Origin: Ruminiclostridium sp.
GTDB lineage: Bacteria > Bacillota_A > Clostridia > Oscillospirales > Oscillospiraceae
Direction of reading: 5' to 3'
Assembly (NCBI GenBank): GCA_017521345.1
Contig: JAFXCU010000228.1
Location: forward strand, 1-43,836
Length of the DNA: 43,836 bases
Part shown: piece after piece, positions 1-8,535 of the stretch
How the letters are laid out: each line of letters opens with the position of its first letter
Numbering within the stretch: position 1 is the first letter of the stretch
The notes under the pieces: generated by a model
Database searches by the model: none
What the model saw: the letters and a program-made list of their open reading frames with translations, nothing else
Told to the model about the DNA's origin: nothing
Position numbers and translations under genes: made by a program

Positions 1-1199
1 ATGTCCTGGACGAGGACCAGGTCCGGGCCAACTGCCGGACCTACGTTCAGGCCCTGGGCCAGTATATGCCCGAGGGCTCCTACCCCCTCTTTGCGGGCAA
101 AGCCCTGTGCTTCAAGGGGCTCTACCCCATCCTGGATTCTGAGGGCATGGGGGCCGACGTGGTCTCTCCTGGCGAGATCTACACCGCCCTGGCCGGCGGT
201 TTCCCCCCGGAGAAGCTCTACTTCCACGGCAACAACAAGACCGACGAGGACATCCAGTACGCCCTGGAGAGCGGCGTGGGCCACTTCATCGTGGATAACC
301 ATCACGAGCTGGAGCGGCTGGATCGGGCCGCCGGTGAGATGGGTATCCGTCAGAAGGTCCTCCTCCGGGTCACCCCCGGCATCGATCCTCACACCCTCCA
401 GGCCATTAACACCGGCCGTATCGACTGCCAGTTCGGCATCCCCATTGAAACAGGACAGGCTGCCCGGTTTGTCCAATCCGCAGTGGGCATGAAGAACCTG
501 GATGTCTTGGGCTTCCACAGCCACATCGGCTCCCAGATCTTTGAGGCTGAGCCCTTCTACGACGCTGTGGACATCCTGCTGGAGTTTGCCGACCAGATGC
601 GCAAAGAGCTGGGCTTCACCGTCCGGGTCCTGAACCTGGGGGGCGGCTTCGGCGTCCGGTACAAGGAGTCCGACCCTGTGGTGGACATCCCCGGCAACAT
701 CAAGGCCCTGTCCGAGCACCTGAAGGCAGGCTGTGCCGCCAAGGACTACCCTGTGCCCCAGATCCTCCTGGAGCCCGGCCGGAGCATCGTGGCCAACGCC
801 GGTATCACCCTCTACCGGGTGGGCGGCGTGAAGACCATCGAGGGATACCGCAGCTACATCACCGTCAACGGCGGCATGACCGACAACCCCCGGTACGCCC
901 TGTACCAGGCCCCCTATACGGTCCTGCCCGCCGACCGGATGAACGACCCCCGTGATTTTGAGTGCACCATCGCCGGCCGCTGCTGTGAGAGCGGTGACCT
1001 GATCCAGGAGAACATCATGATGCCTCGTGCCCAGCGGGACGATCTGATCGCCGTTCTGACCACCGGCGCCTACAACTTCACCATGTCCTCCAACTACAAC
1101 CGCCTCTGCCGACCTGCCCTGGTGCTGGTCCATGCCGGCCAGGCCCGTCTGGCCGTCCGCCGTCAGACCTTCGAGGATCTGATCGCCTGTGATTTGTAA
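1..1199 (+). CDS. lysA: Diaminopimelate decarboxylase, 3' part (5' end outside window)
   Basis: Fold-type III PLP enzyme that decarboxylates meso-diaminopimelate to L-lysine. The reading frame is open from base 3 and continues upstream of the window, so only the N-terminal residues are missing. PLP would bind the lysine of FAGKALC. Downstream are the HSHIGSQ segment, the glycine-rich loop NLGGGFG, the phosphate-binding EPGRS and the canonical CCESGD substrate motif, all as expected for LysA. The gene ends just before a strong bidirectional terminator. A second enzyme of the same fold lies at 3570, but that one lacks the CESGD motif, so lysine synthesis is best assigned here. Confidence 0.95.
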   Translation, partial: VLDEDQVRANCRTYVQALGQYMPEGSYPLFAGKALCFKGLYPILDSEGMGADVVSPGEIYTALAGGFPPEKLYFHGNNKTDEDIQYALESGVGHFIVDNHHELERLDRAAGEMGIRQKVLLRVTPGIDPHTLQAINTGRIDCQFGIPIETGQAARFVQSAVGMKNLDVLGFHSHIGSQIFEAEPFYDAVDILLEFADQMRKELGFTVRVLNLGGGFGVRYKESDPVVDIPGNIKALSEHLKAGCAAKDYPVPQILLEPGRSIVANAGITLYRVGGVKTIEGYRSYITVNGGMTDNPRYALYQAPYTVLPADRMNDPRDFECTIAGRCCESGDLIQENIMMPRAQRDDLIAVLTTGAYNFTMSSNYNRLCRPALVLVHAGQARLAVRRQTFEDLIACDL

Positions 1200-1215
1200 A
1201 AGAAAAGAAAAACAT

Positions 1216-1256
1216 AAAAGCCGAGCCGAAGACATTTTGTCTTCGGCTCGGCTTTT
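1216..1256. terminator. Bidirectional intrinsic terminator
   Basis: A perfect 19-bp stem (1216-1234 with 1238-1256) has a 3-nt loop. It has an A run on one side and a T run on the other, so it can end both lysA and the convergent MATE gene. Confidence 0.93.
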
Positions 1257-1280
1257 ATCAAGAGAGAAGGAGAGAGTAGA

Positions 1281-2600
1281 TCAAAACTTGTTTTTCTTCA
1301 GCAGGATGAGACCAAGGACCAGGGTCACCACCTCGCCGATGAGAGCGGCCATCCAGATGCTGAAGTTTCCGCCCAGGGCGAAGAGGATCAGCAGAGCGCC
1401 GGGCAGGAAGAGGAAGCCCCGGCACAGGGAAAGAAGACCGGAGGCGAAACCCTTGCCCAGGGCGGCGAAGTATCCGGCCAGGGCGATGGAGATGCCGGCG
1501 GGCAGGTAGGACAGGGCGTACTGCCGCAGGGCGGACACGGTGTCCGGGAAGAGAGCGCTGTCCCCCTCCAGCAGGAGGGACACGATGGAGCTGGGGGTCA
1601 GCTGGCAGACCAGTTCCACCACCACGCCCACAGCCAGGACCACGATGATGCACTGCTTCAGGTAGTAGCGAACGGTGCTGCGGTCGTTCTGGCCCACGGC
1701 CAGGCTCACCAGGGGCATCATGCCCTGGGCGATGCCCTGCATCACCATGGAGACCAGGAGGCTCACATAGGCGATGACGGCGTAGATGGCCAGGGATTCC
1801 TCCCCCAGCAGGGAGAGGATCACGTGGTTGTACAGGAGGGTCAGAAAGCCCAGCATCAGTTCGATGGAGCAGTCGGCAATGCCCAGGGGGAGGATGCGCT
1901 TGAACTCCTTCAGCTTGAGTCTGAACTTCCGGAAGCGGAGGTTGGACTTGCCCGACAGGAAGTAGGACAGGAAGAAGACCATGCTGCCCAGCTGGGCAAG
2001 GCCCGTGGCCAGGGCGGCGCCGAAGACCTCCCAATGGAAGATAAAAATGAACAGGTAGTCCAGGCCCACGTTGATGATGAAGCTGATGCCCACGCCGATG
2101 GTGGCCAGGATGGGGGCACCGTCCACCTTTACCATGACCTCCAGGCAGTAGGACAGGATGAAGCACACCGAGAACAGGCAGATCACGTGGAGGTACTGGG
2201 AGGTATAGCCGATGGTCTGGGGTCCCGCACCCAGCAGATAGCCCAGGGGTTCAGCGAAGATGGAGACACCCACAGTCAAAAGAAGGGATACGGCCAGGAT
2301 GACGGCCACCGTCTGGGTGAAGATCTCCTCGGCACGGTCGTGCTCGTGGTTGCCCATGGCGAAGGCGCACAGGGTAGAGGTGCCCATGGACAGGAGGATG
2401 GCGATGCCGGACAGAATGTTGATGAAGGGCAGGGAGATGTTCACAGCGGCCAGGGCTAACTCTCCCACTCCCTTGGAGACAAAGATCCCGTCGATGATGG
2501 TGTAGGAGGAGAAGAGGACCATAGCCGAGACCGAGGGGGCCACGTACCGGGCAAAGGTCTTCCAGGACCGGGTGGGCAGGGCTGCATGGGACGAAGACAA
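1281..2600 (-). CDS. MATE family multidrug/cation efflux transporter
   Basis: 439-residue polytopic membrane protein with about 12 hydrophobic segments, the normal MATE size. These proteins export cationic drugs or metabolites using a Na+ or H+ gradient. Typical features are the N-terminal IDGIFVSKGVG stretch and the mid-protein repeat of the same fold (YAVIAYVSLLVSMVMQG). The start is TTG, supported by GAGGTG seven bases upstream. The gene diverges from a BmrR-like MerR regulator at 2740. Its promoter has the 19-bp spacer that MerR proteins remodel, so induction by a ligand of that regulator is likely. The substrate cannot be read from sequence. Confidence 0.9.
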   Translation of the reverse strand: MSSSHAALPTRSWKTFARYVAPSVSAMVLFSSYTIIDGIFVSKGVGELALAAVNISLPFINILSGIAILLSMGTSTLCAFAMGNHEHDRAEEIFTQTVAVILAVSLLLTVGVSIFAEPLGYLLGAGPQTIGYTSQYLHVICLFSVCFILSYCLEVMVKVDGAPILATIGVGISFIINVGLDYLFIFIFHWEVFGAALATGLAQLGSMVFFLSYFLSGKSNLRFRKFRLKLKEFKRILPLGIADCSIELMLGFLTLLYNHVILSLLGEESLAIYAVIAYVSLLVSMVMQGIAQGMMPLVSLAVGQNDRSTVRYYLKQCIIVVLAVGVVVELVCQLTPSSIVSLLLEGDSALFPDTVSALRQYALSYLPAGISIALAGYFAALGKGFASGLLSLCRGFLFLPGALLILFALGGNFSIWMAALIGEVVTLVLGLILLKKNKF

Positions 2601-2642
2601 GATGATTCACCTCAAAAAATTGACAATGTTAGAAAATGTAAC

Positions 2643-2671
2643 TTGCTCACACACAAGTTATCTGGTATACT
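2643..2671 (+). promoter_or_regulatory. Promoter of the MerR/decarboxylase/GNAT operon
   Basis: -35 TTGCTC (2643-2648), 17-bp spacer, -10 TATACT (2666-2671). Transcription would start around 2678 and run through the operator of the divergent MATE promoter, which would allow autoregulation. Confidence 0.6.
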
Positions 2672-2672
2672 A

Positions 2673-2703
2673 AGGATAAACTATGGGGCGACCCTAGAGT
2701 CAA
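2673..2703 (-). promoter_or_regulatory. MerR-type promoter and operator of the MATE gene
   Basis: On the minus strand, -35 TTGACT (2698-2703) and -10 TATCCT (2673-2678) are separated by 19 bp, the over-long spacing typical of MerR-activated promoters. The spacer holds an imperfect dyad (2680-2700; arms begin ACTATGGGG and ACTCTAGGG, 7 of 10 positions symmetric). Confidence 0.75.
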
Positions 2704-2739
2704 TAGAAAACAAAAAATTTTTCAGAAAGGCGGGATGGC

Positions 2740-3573
2740 ATGGACAAACACCTCTTCAAGACGGCGGAGTTCGCTGCCCTCTGCGGGGTGAAGAAGGACA
2801 CCCTCCTCCACTACGATCACATCGGGCTGCTAAAGCCCCAGAAGGTAGGGGAGAACGGCTACCGGTACTATTCTGCCCGTCAGCTGGCCACCTATGACCT
2901 GATCTCCGCCCTCCGTCGCCTGGACACCCCCCTGTCTGAAATTCGGGACTACCTCACCCGCCGCAGCCCTGAGGCCCTGCTGGAATTGCTGGAAGAAAAG
3001 GAACAGGCCCTGGAGGCCGAGCGGAAACGTTTGGAGCGGATGGGAAGCCTCCTGCGGGAGACCATCCGCACCACCCGTCTGGCCCAGGCGGTCCGGCCGG
3101 GTGAAATTTGCCTGGAGGAGCTTCCCGCCGCTTCCTTTGCGGTGGTGAAGGCTCCGGCCTTTCAGGAGTTCGAGGAGTCGGTCTACCTCCTCCACGTCCG
3201 GGACCTGCTGGCCTGGGCCCGGGAGCAGGGGAGCGGGGCCAGCGCCCCCGGGGACATCTTCTGCCGGGAGAACCTGGACCGGGAGGAGGTCCGGGAGGAC
3301 TTCTACTGCTGCCCGGTGGCCCAGGAGACGCCGGACTGGCCCATCCGCCATCGGCCCGGGGGGACCTATGCGGTCCTCTACCACCAGGGGTCCTACCAGT
3401 CGGAGTACGAGGCCATCCACCGGCTCCGGGACTGGGTCCTGGACCAGGGGTACGAGATCGACGGAGACCTGTACGAGGAGGACCTGGTGAACTACACCAC
3501 CTCCGATGACCCGAACTCCTACCTGTTGAAACTCAGCGTGAAGATTAGAAAACCGGAGGAGGAGAACCCATGA
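2740..3573 (+). CDS. MerR family regulator with GyrI-like effector domain (BmrR/BltR type)
   Basis: 277 residues. Residues 1-70 form the MerR winged helix-turn-helix (KTAEFAALCGVKKDTLLHYD, then GLLKP and GYRYYS), followed by a dimerisation coiled coil to about 115 and a GyrI/SoxS-like effector-binding domain to the end. This is the architecture of BmrR, which binds bulky cations and activates an efflux gene. The last codons overlap the next gene by 4 bp, so it is co-translated with the decarboxylase. It probably controls both its own operon and the divergent MATE pump through the dyad at 2680-2700. The effector is unknown. Confidence 0.88.
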   Translation: MDKHLFKTAEFAALCGVKKDTLLHYDHIGLLKPQKVGENGYRYYSARQLATYDLISALRRLDTPLSEIRDYLTRRSPEALLELLEEKEQALEAERKRLERMGSLLRETIRTTRLAQAVRPGEICLEELPAASFAVVKAPAFQEFEESVYLLHVRDLLAWAREQGSGASAPGDIFCRENLDREEVREDFYCCPVAQETPDWPIRHRPGGTYAVLYHQGSYQSEYEAIHRLRDWVLDQGYEIDGDLYEEDLVNYTTSDDPNSYLLKLSVKIRKPEEENP

Positions 3574-4787
3574 AGAACCAGGAGATCATTACAGTCCTGG
3601 GTCAGACCCGGGACAGCTTCTACCTCTACGACCAGAAGGCCATCCTGGACCGGGTCCGGACCCTCAAAGAGGACTTTCCCGGGGTGTCCTTCCTGTACTC
3701 CATCAAGTGCAATCCCCATCCCCAGGTGCTCAAGACCATCTTTGGGGCGGGCTTTGGGGCGGATGCCGCCAGCCTGGGGGAGGTGGAGCTGGCCAGTTCC
3801 CTGGGCCTGTCCGGCCAGGCCATCCAGTTTTCTGCACCGGGCAAGTCGGATGCCGCCCTGGAGGGGGCCTGGGACAAGGCGGTCATCACCGCCGACAGCC
3901 TCAACGAGGTCCGGCGGCTGGCAGACCTGGCCCGTGAGCGGGGGACCCCGGTAAAGATCGGCCTGCGGGTGAACCCGGCCTTTGGCTTTGATGGTCCCGA
4001 TGGACTGCCCAGCAAGTTCGGCATCGACGAGGACCAGCTTCTGGCGGCGGTGCCCTGGCTGCGGCAGGAGCCCCATCTTCAGATCGTGGGCCTGCACATC
4101 CACCTGAAGAGCCAGGAGCGGCGAAGTGAGGTCCTGCTGGCCTACTATAAGAACTGTCTGTCGGTGACCCTGGAGCTCCAGGCCGCCCTGGGCTGTGAGC
4201 TGGAATTCATCAACCTGGGCTCCGGTATTGGAATCCCCTACGGTCCGGAGGATGCCCCCCTGGATACCAAAACTCTGGGCCAGGGGCTGGCCAGACTGTG
4301 GCGAAAGGGGCAGCGCCTCTTCCCCAAGGCCACCCTTTACCTGGAGACCGGACGCTTTTTGACCGGCCCCAGCGGAGTCTACGTCACCAAGGTCATGGAC
4401 AAAAAGGTCTCCCAGGGAAAGACCTTCCTGATCCTGCACAATACCCTGAACGGGTTCCTGCGGCCCTCGGTGGCCCGGCTCATTGAGAGCTACACCGGGG
4501 AGGCAGACCCCATCGGCACCGAGCCCCTCTTCACCCAGCGGGATGCCTTCGGATTCCTGCCCATCCCCTGTCGGGAGGAGACCGAGTTGGTCACCCTGGC
4601 GGGGAACCTGTGTACCGGAGCCGACGTGATGGCCCGTGACTGCCTCCTGCCCCGGATGGAGCCGGGGGATCTGATGGTGGTCACCAACGCAGGCAGCTAC
4701 GGAGCGGTGCTGTCCCCCATGCAATTCTCTTCCCAAGTCCCACCCCAGGAGCTCTTTCTGACGGCAGAAGGGCAGATCCTGGAATGA
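3570..4787 (+). CDS. Fold-type III PLP-dependent decarboxylase of unassigned substrate
   Basis: 405 residues with the alanine-racemase-type barrel plus C-terminal beta domain shared by ornithine, diaminopimelate and carboxynorspermidine decarboxylases. PLP lysine is Lys46 in YSIKCN. The His-rich LHIHLKS strand, the loop NLGSGIG and a phosphate-binding ETGR (normally EPGR) follow. The usual CESGD or CDGLD substrate motif is replaced by CTGAD, and the DGG strand by LNGF, so neither diaminopimelate nor ornithine can be assumed as substrate. CT-x-x-D forms occur in relatives that act on unusual or carrier-bound substrates, which is only a suggestion here. It overlaps the upstream regulator gene (ATGA) and precedes a GNAT gene. 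Confidence 0.82.
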   Translation: MKNQEIITVLGQTRDSFYLYDQKAILDRVRTLKEDFPGVSFLYSIKCNPHPQVLKTIFGAGFGADAASLGEVELASSLGLSGQAIQFSAPGKSDAALEGAWDKAVITADSLNEVRRLADLARERGTPVKIGLRVNPAFGFDGPDGLPSKFGIDEDQLLAAVPWLRQEPHLQIVGLHIHLKSQERRSEVLLAYYKNCLSVTLELQAALGCELEFINLGSGIGIPYGPEDAPLDTKTLGQGLARLWRKGQRLFPKATLYLETGRFLTGPSGVYVTKVMDKKVSQGKTFLILHNTLNGFLRPSVARLIESYTGEADPIGTEPLFTQRDAFGFLPIPCREETELVTLAGNLCTGADVMARDCLLPRMEPGDLMVVTNAGSYGAVLSPMQFSSQVPPQELFLTAEGQILE

Positions 4788-4831
4788 TAGAAGAACTCAC
4801 ACACATAAAACTTCATAAGGAGGACCACAGG

Positions 4832-5338
4832 ATGACACTGGATATCACAAAGATCACCCAAGAGTACACCGTAAAGCGGTTGGGGGAGGAGGACTTCCCC
4901 GCCATCCTGGCCCTATATGGGGGCAATCCCCAGTATTTTGCCGCCATGAACCAGCCCGTCCCGGAGGGGGGACTGGAGGAAGACATGGCTGCCGTTCCCG
5001 AAGGAAAGTCTCTGGAGGACAAGTATTGGCTGGGCTTCTTCCAGGAAGACCAGCTCATCGCCCTGCTGGAGCTGGTCACCAGCTACCCGGAGGACAACAC
5101 GGCCTACGTGGGCCTGTTCATGGTGGCCGCTGACCGCCAGGGACATGGCCTGGGAACCCAGCTGATGAACCAGATCTTTGCCTGGCTGAAGGAGGGGGGC
5201 TTCGCCTGGGTGGAGCTGTCCTATACTTACGGCAACGCCCAGAGCGAGCGGTTCTGGTTCAAAAACGGCTTCTTCCCCACGGGAGCCATCCGCCCCATGG
5301 AGGACTATGTTGCCATCTCCCTGCAGAAGCATCTGTGA
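4832..5338 (+). CDS. GNAT family N-acetyltransferase
   Basis: 168 residues. The acetyl-CoA pyrophosphate-binding motif A is clear at residues 102-110 (RQGHGLGTQ), followed by the QSERFWFKNGF helix that closes GNAT domains. The ATG at 4832 is chosen because AAGGAGG lies at 4817-4823. An in-frame ATG at 4784 has no such site and would overlap the upstream gene. As third gene behind a MerR regulator and a decarboxylase, it may acetylate the amine the decarboxylase makes, as BltD does for spermidine beside the Blt pump. That is inference from context. Confidence 0.85.
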   Translation: MTLDITKITQEYTVKRLGEEDFPAILALYGGNPQYFAAMNQPVPEGGLEEDMAAVPEGKSLEDKYWLGFFQEDQLIALLELVTSYPEDNTAYVGLFMVAADRQGHGLGTQLMNQIFAWLKEGGFAWVELSYTYGNAQSERFWFKNGFFPTGAIRPMEDYVAISLQKHL

Positions 5339-5348
5339 GGAGAAATAG

Positions 5349-5389
5349 AAAAAATCCGTATGCCATTCAGGTTGGCATACGGATTTTTT
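5349..5389. terminator. Bidirectional intrinsic terminator
   Basis: A perfect 17-bp stem (5349-5365 with 5373-5389) has an A run at one end and a T run at the other. It separates the convergent GNAT genes ending at 5338 and 5395. Confidence 0.93.
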
Positions 5390-5394
5390 GCTGC

Positions 5395-5934
5395 TCATTT
5401 TTGCGCCCACTGCTCCTTGGTCATCACATTGGTGTGCCCAATGCGGACCTCATTCAGCAGGGGGACGGGGACCTCGTTGCAGGTGTGGTGATAGGAAAAT
5501 CCCATCTTCTCCTGGGTCCGCTTGGATTTCTCGTTGCCCTCATAGTACCCGGACCAGATGGTGGTCATGCCCAGGTCATGGAAACCGTACCGCAGAATTT
5601 CCGCAGCGGCTTCGGGCATATAGCCCCGACCCCAGAAGGGTTTGCCCAGCCAGAAGCCCAGCTCACACTCGTCGGCCCGGTCGGTCATGTCGGTGCTGTC
5701 CCCGGTTTTCAGGGCAATGGCCCCAATGACCTCTCTGCCGTCCTTTTCACAGATGGCGAAGGAGGTCTCGCCCCGGAGAACGGTCCGGATGATCTCCCGG
5801 CTCTCTTCCACTCTCTGGTGGGCGGGCCACCCGGCGGCAGGCCCCACGTCGGGGTCGCTGGCGTATCGGAACAGGCTTTCGGCGTCGGATTCCTCCCAGG
5901 GGCGGAGGATGAGCCGCTCAGTTTCCAGTCTCAT
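5395..5934 (-). CDS. RimJ/RimL-type GNAT acetyltransferase
   Basis: 179 residues. It opens with the RLETERLILRPW strand that marks the RimJ/RimL (Acetyltransf_3) group and carries the acetyl-CoA loop around residues 95-110 (FWLGKPFWGRGYMPEA). The C-terminal EKSKRTQEKMGF helix is also typical. Members acetylate protein N-termini, amino acids or antibiotics, and the target cannot be told. The start lies 3 bp after the malic enzyme stop codon, with GAGGT inside the malic enzyme 3' end, so it is the last gene of the fumarase/malic enzyme operon. Confidence 0.88.
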   Translation of the reverse strand: MRLETERLILRPWEESDAESLFRYASDPDVGPAAGWPAHQRVEESREIIRTVLRGETSFAICEKDGREVIGAIALKTGDSTDMTDRADECELGFWLGKPFWGRGYMPEAAAEILRYGFHDLGMTTIWSGYYEGNEKSKRTQEKMGFSYHHTCNEVPVPLLNEVRIGHTNVMTKEQWAQK

Positions 5935-5937
5935 GGC

Positions 5938-7110
5938 TCAGAACCTCGCGATCCCTGCCCGGCGGGCCTCGCCGGCCACGGCCTTGGCCACAGCATCGGC
6001 GGCAGCCCGGTTCAGGGGAGAGGGGAGGATGTAGTCGGGGGAGAGCTCCTCCTCGGAGACCATATCTGCCAGAGCCTGGGCGGCGGCGTGCTTCATCTCC
6101 TCGGTGATCTGGACGGCTCCGCAGGACAGGGCCCCCTTGAACAGGCCGGGGAAGACCAGCACGTTGTTGATCTGGTTGGGGAAGTCCGACCGGCCGGTGC
6201 CCACCACGGCGGCGCCGTGGGCCTTGGCCACGTCAGGCATGATCTCGGGGACGGGGTTGGCCATGGAGAGGATGATGGGGTCCTTGGCCATGGTCTCCAC
6301 CATTTCCCCGGTGACGAGACCCGGACGGGAGACCCCGATGAACACGTCGGCCCCCACCAGGGCGTCGGCCAGGGAGCCCTTCCGGCCCTCCCGGTTGGTC
6401 CGGGCGGCCAGCTGGGCGTGGTGGTCGGAGAGGTTGGGGTCACCGGCCCACAGGATACCGTCCTTGTCGCAAAGGGTCATGTTGGCAAAGCCCTGGTCCA
6501 GCAGGAGCTTGGCGGCAGCCCCGCCGGCGGCACCGATGCCGTTGATGACGATGCGGACATCCTCCTTCCGCTTGCCCACCACTTTGAGGGCGTTGGTCAG
6601 GGCGGCAGTGATGACCACGGCGGTGCCGTGCTGGTCATCGTGGAAGACGGGGATGTCGCAGAGTTCCTTCAGGCGGCGCTCCACCTCAAAGCACCGGGGG
6701 GCGGAGATGTCCTCCAGGTTGATGCCTCCGAAGCTCTTGGAGATGAGAGCGATGGTCTCCACCATCTTGTCCACGTCCTGGGTGTCCACGCAGATGGGGA
6801 AGGCGTCCACCCCGGCAAACTCCTTGAAGAGGACGCACTTGCCCTCCATGACGGGCATACCCGCCAGAGGGCCGATGTTCCCCAGGCCCAGGACGGCGGA
6901 GCCGTCGGTGATGACCGCCACCATGTTCTGGCGGCGGGTCAGAGCGAAGGACTTGGCGGGGTCCTTCTGGATCTCCAGGCAGGGGGTGGCCACGCCGGGG
7001 GTGTAGGCCAGGGACAGGTCCTTCTGGGTCTGGATGGGGCAGCGGGAGACCACCTCCAACTTCCCCTTTAATTCATAGTGTAAAGCCAAAGATTCGGCGT
7101 TGATGTCCAT
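5938..7110 (-). CDS. NAD(P)-dependent malic enzyme
   Basis: 390 residues, the short bacterial form. It oxidatively decarboxylates malate to pyruvate and CO2 with reduction of NAD(P). Seen in order: the catalytic tyrosine in AYTPGV (residues 35-40), the general-base lysine region GKCVLFKEF near 91, metal-binding NLEDI near 131, the FHDDQHGTA signature at 156-164 and the Rossmann loop GIGAAGG at 191. The ATG at 7110 is preferred over an in-frame ATG at 7158 because AAAGGAG precedes it and the longer form would overlap fumarase. It lies 13 bp behind fumarase, so the pair converts fumarate to pyruvate. Confidence 0.95.
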   Translation of the reverse strand: MDINAESLALHYELKGKLEVVSRCPIQTQKDLSLAYTPGVATPCLEIQKDPAKSFALTRRQNMVAVITDGSAVLGLGNIGPLAGMPVMEGKCVLFKEFAGVDAFPICVDTQDVDKMVETIALISKSFGGINLEDISAPRCFEVERRLKELCDIPVFHDDQHGTAVVITAALTNALKVVGKRKEDVRIVINGIGAAGGAAAKLLLDQGFANMTLCDKDGILWAGDPNLSDHHAQLAARTNREGRKGSLADALVGADVFIGVSRPGLVTGEMVETMAKDPIILSMANPVPEIMPDVAKAHGAAVVGTGRSDFPNQINNVLVFPGLFKGALSCGAVQITEEMKHAAAQALADMVSEEELSPDYILPSPLNRAAADAVAKAVAGEARRAGIARF

Positions 7111-7123
7111 GTTTCGTTCTCCT

Positions 7124-8488
7124 TTATACCATTTCTTCCGGGTGGAAGGCTTCGTCAAAGGTCTCCGGGGTAAAGAGTCCCAACTGCACAGCGGCCTCCT
7201 TCAGGGAGATGTTCTCCCTGTGGGCCAGCTTGGCGATCTTGGCCCCGTTCTCATAGCCTACGATGGGGGTCAGGGCGGTGACCGTCATGAGGGAGCGGTC
7301 CAGGTTCTCTGCCATCTTCTCCCGGTTGGCCGTGAGGCCATCCAGGCAGCGGGCGGTGAAGGACTCCATGCCGTCGGACAGGAGCCGGACGGACTGGAGG
7401 TAGTTCAGGGCCAGCACGGGCATATACACGTTCAGCTCAAAGTTGCCCTGGCTGGCGGCGATCCCCATGACGGTGTCGTTGCCCATGACCTGGACGGCCA
7501 CCATGGTGAGGGCCTCGCACTGGGTGGGGTTGACCTTACCGGGCATGATGGAGGAGCCGGGCTCGTTCTCGGGGATGAAGATCTCCCCCAGGCCGCACCG
7601 GGGGCCGGAGGCCAGCCAGCGGACGTCGTTGGCGATTTTCATCAGGTTGGCGGCCAGGGCCTTGAGAGCCCCGTGGGAGTACACCAGGGCGTCATGGGCG
7701 GTGAGGGCGTGGAACTTGTTGGGGGCGGTGCGGAAGGGCAGACCGGTGAGTTTAGCGGCCTCCTCTGCGGCGGCCTCACCGAAGCCCTTGGGGGCATTCA
7801 GACCGGTACCCACGGCGGTGCCTCCCAGAGCCAGCTCGTACAGACCTTCCAGAGAGCCTAAAATCATGTCCCGGGCGTGCTCCACCATGCTCCTCCAGCC
7901 GGAGATCTCCTGGCCGAAGGTGATGGGGGTGGCATCCTGGAGGTGGGTGCGGCCGGTCTTCACGATGTCCCGGTTCTCCTCCTCCAGCCGGCCCAGGCAG
8001 GCCAGGATGGTCTCCAGGGCGGGCAGCAGCTGCTGGTGGACGGCGGTCACCGCAGAGATGTGCAGGGCAGTGGGGAAGGTGTCGTTGGAGCTCTGGGACA
8101 TGTTCACGTGGTCATTGGGGTGAAGGATCTTGGCTCCGGCCAGGTGGTTGCCGTAGTTGGCGATAACCTCGTTGCAGTTCATGTTGGGCTGGGTACCGCT
8201 GCCCGTCTGCCAGACGGCCAGGGGGAAGTGGCCCTCCAGCTTGCCCTCCAGGATGTCCCGGCAGGCGGCCTGGATCAGGGCGAACCTGTCCTGGTCCAGC
8301 TTTCCCAGCCGGAGGTTGGCGGCGGCGCAGGCCTCCTTCAGAACGGCAAAGGCCCGGATAACCTCGGCAGGCATTTTTTCCGTGCCAATGGGGAAATTTT
8401 CAAAGCTGCGCTGGGTCTGGGCCCCCCAATACCGGTCGGCAGGGACGGCCACTTCACCCATGGTGTCGTGTTCGATACGGAATTCCAA
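7124..8488 (-). CDS. fumC: Class II fumarate hydratase
   Basis: About 454 residues; reversible hydration of fumarate to malate by the iron-free tetrameric enzyme. The lyase signature GSSIMPGKVNP lies at 311-321, TGRTHLQDA near 178 and the substrate loop SQSSNDTFPT near 133, all intact. The TTG at 8488 is chosen as start: GGAGG lies at 8496-8500 and the protein then begins with EFRIEHDTMGEV as fumarases do. An ATG at 8503 (five codons earlier) has no ribosome binding site. An intrinsic-terminator-like hairpin sits immediately upstream (8504-8535), so expression may depend on read-through. It forms an operon with malic enzyme. Confidence 0.95.
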   Translation of the reverse strand: MEFRIEHDTMGEVAVPADRYWGAQTQRSFENFPIGTEKMPAEVIRAFAVLKEACAAANLRLGKLDQDRFALIQAACRDILEGKLEGHFPLAVWQTGSGTQPNMNCNEVIANYGNHLAGAKILHPNDHVNMSQSSNDTFPTALHISAVTAVHQQLLPALETILACLGRLEEENRDIVKTGRTHLQDATPITFGQEISGWRSMVEHARDMILGSLEGLYELALGGTAVGTGLNAPKGFGEAAAEEAAKLTGLPFRTAPNKFHALTAHDALVYSHGALKALAANLMKIANDVRWLASGPRCGLGEIFIPENEPGSSIMPGKVNPTQCEALTMVAVQVMGNDTVMGIAASQGNFELNVYMPVLALNYLQSVRLLSDGMESFTARCLDGLTANREKMAENLDRSLMTVTALTPIVGYENGAKIAKLAHRENISLKEAAVQLGLFTPETFDEAFHPEEMV

Positions 8489-8503
8489 TGGAATCGCCTC
8501 CAT

Positions 8504-8535
8504 ATAAAAATAAGGGGGCGGCTTTTGGCCGCCCC
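8504..8535 (-). terminator. Intrinsic terminator or attenuator between sirtuin and fumC
   Basis: On the minus strand an 8-bp GC stem (8528-8535 with 8515-8522) is followed by a T-rich tract down to about 8504. It is placed between the second sirtuin gene and the fumC start with no room for a promoter after it. Confidence 0.72.

Noticed and set aside
5335..7071. 578-codon plus-strand frame opposite the GNAT and malic enzyme genes
   Set aside because: Same antisense artefact. The real proteins on the minus strand carry full family motifs.
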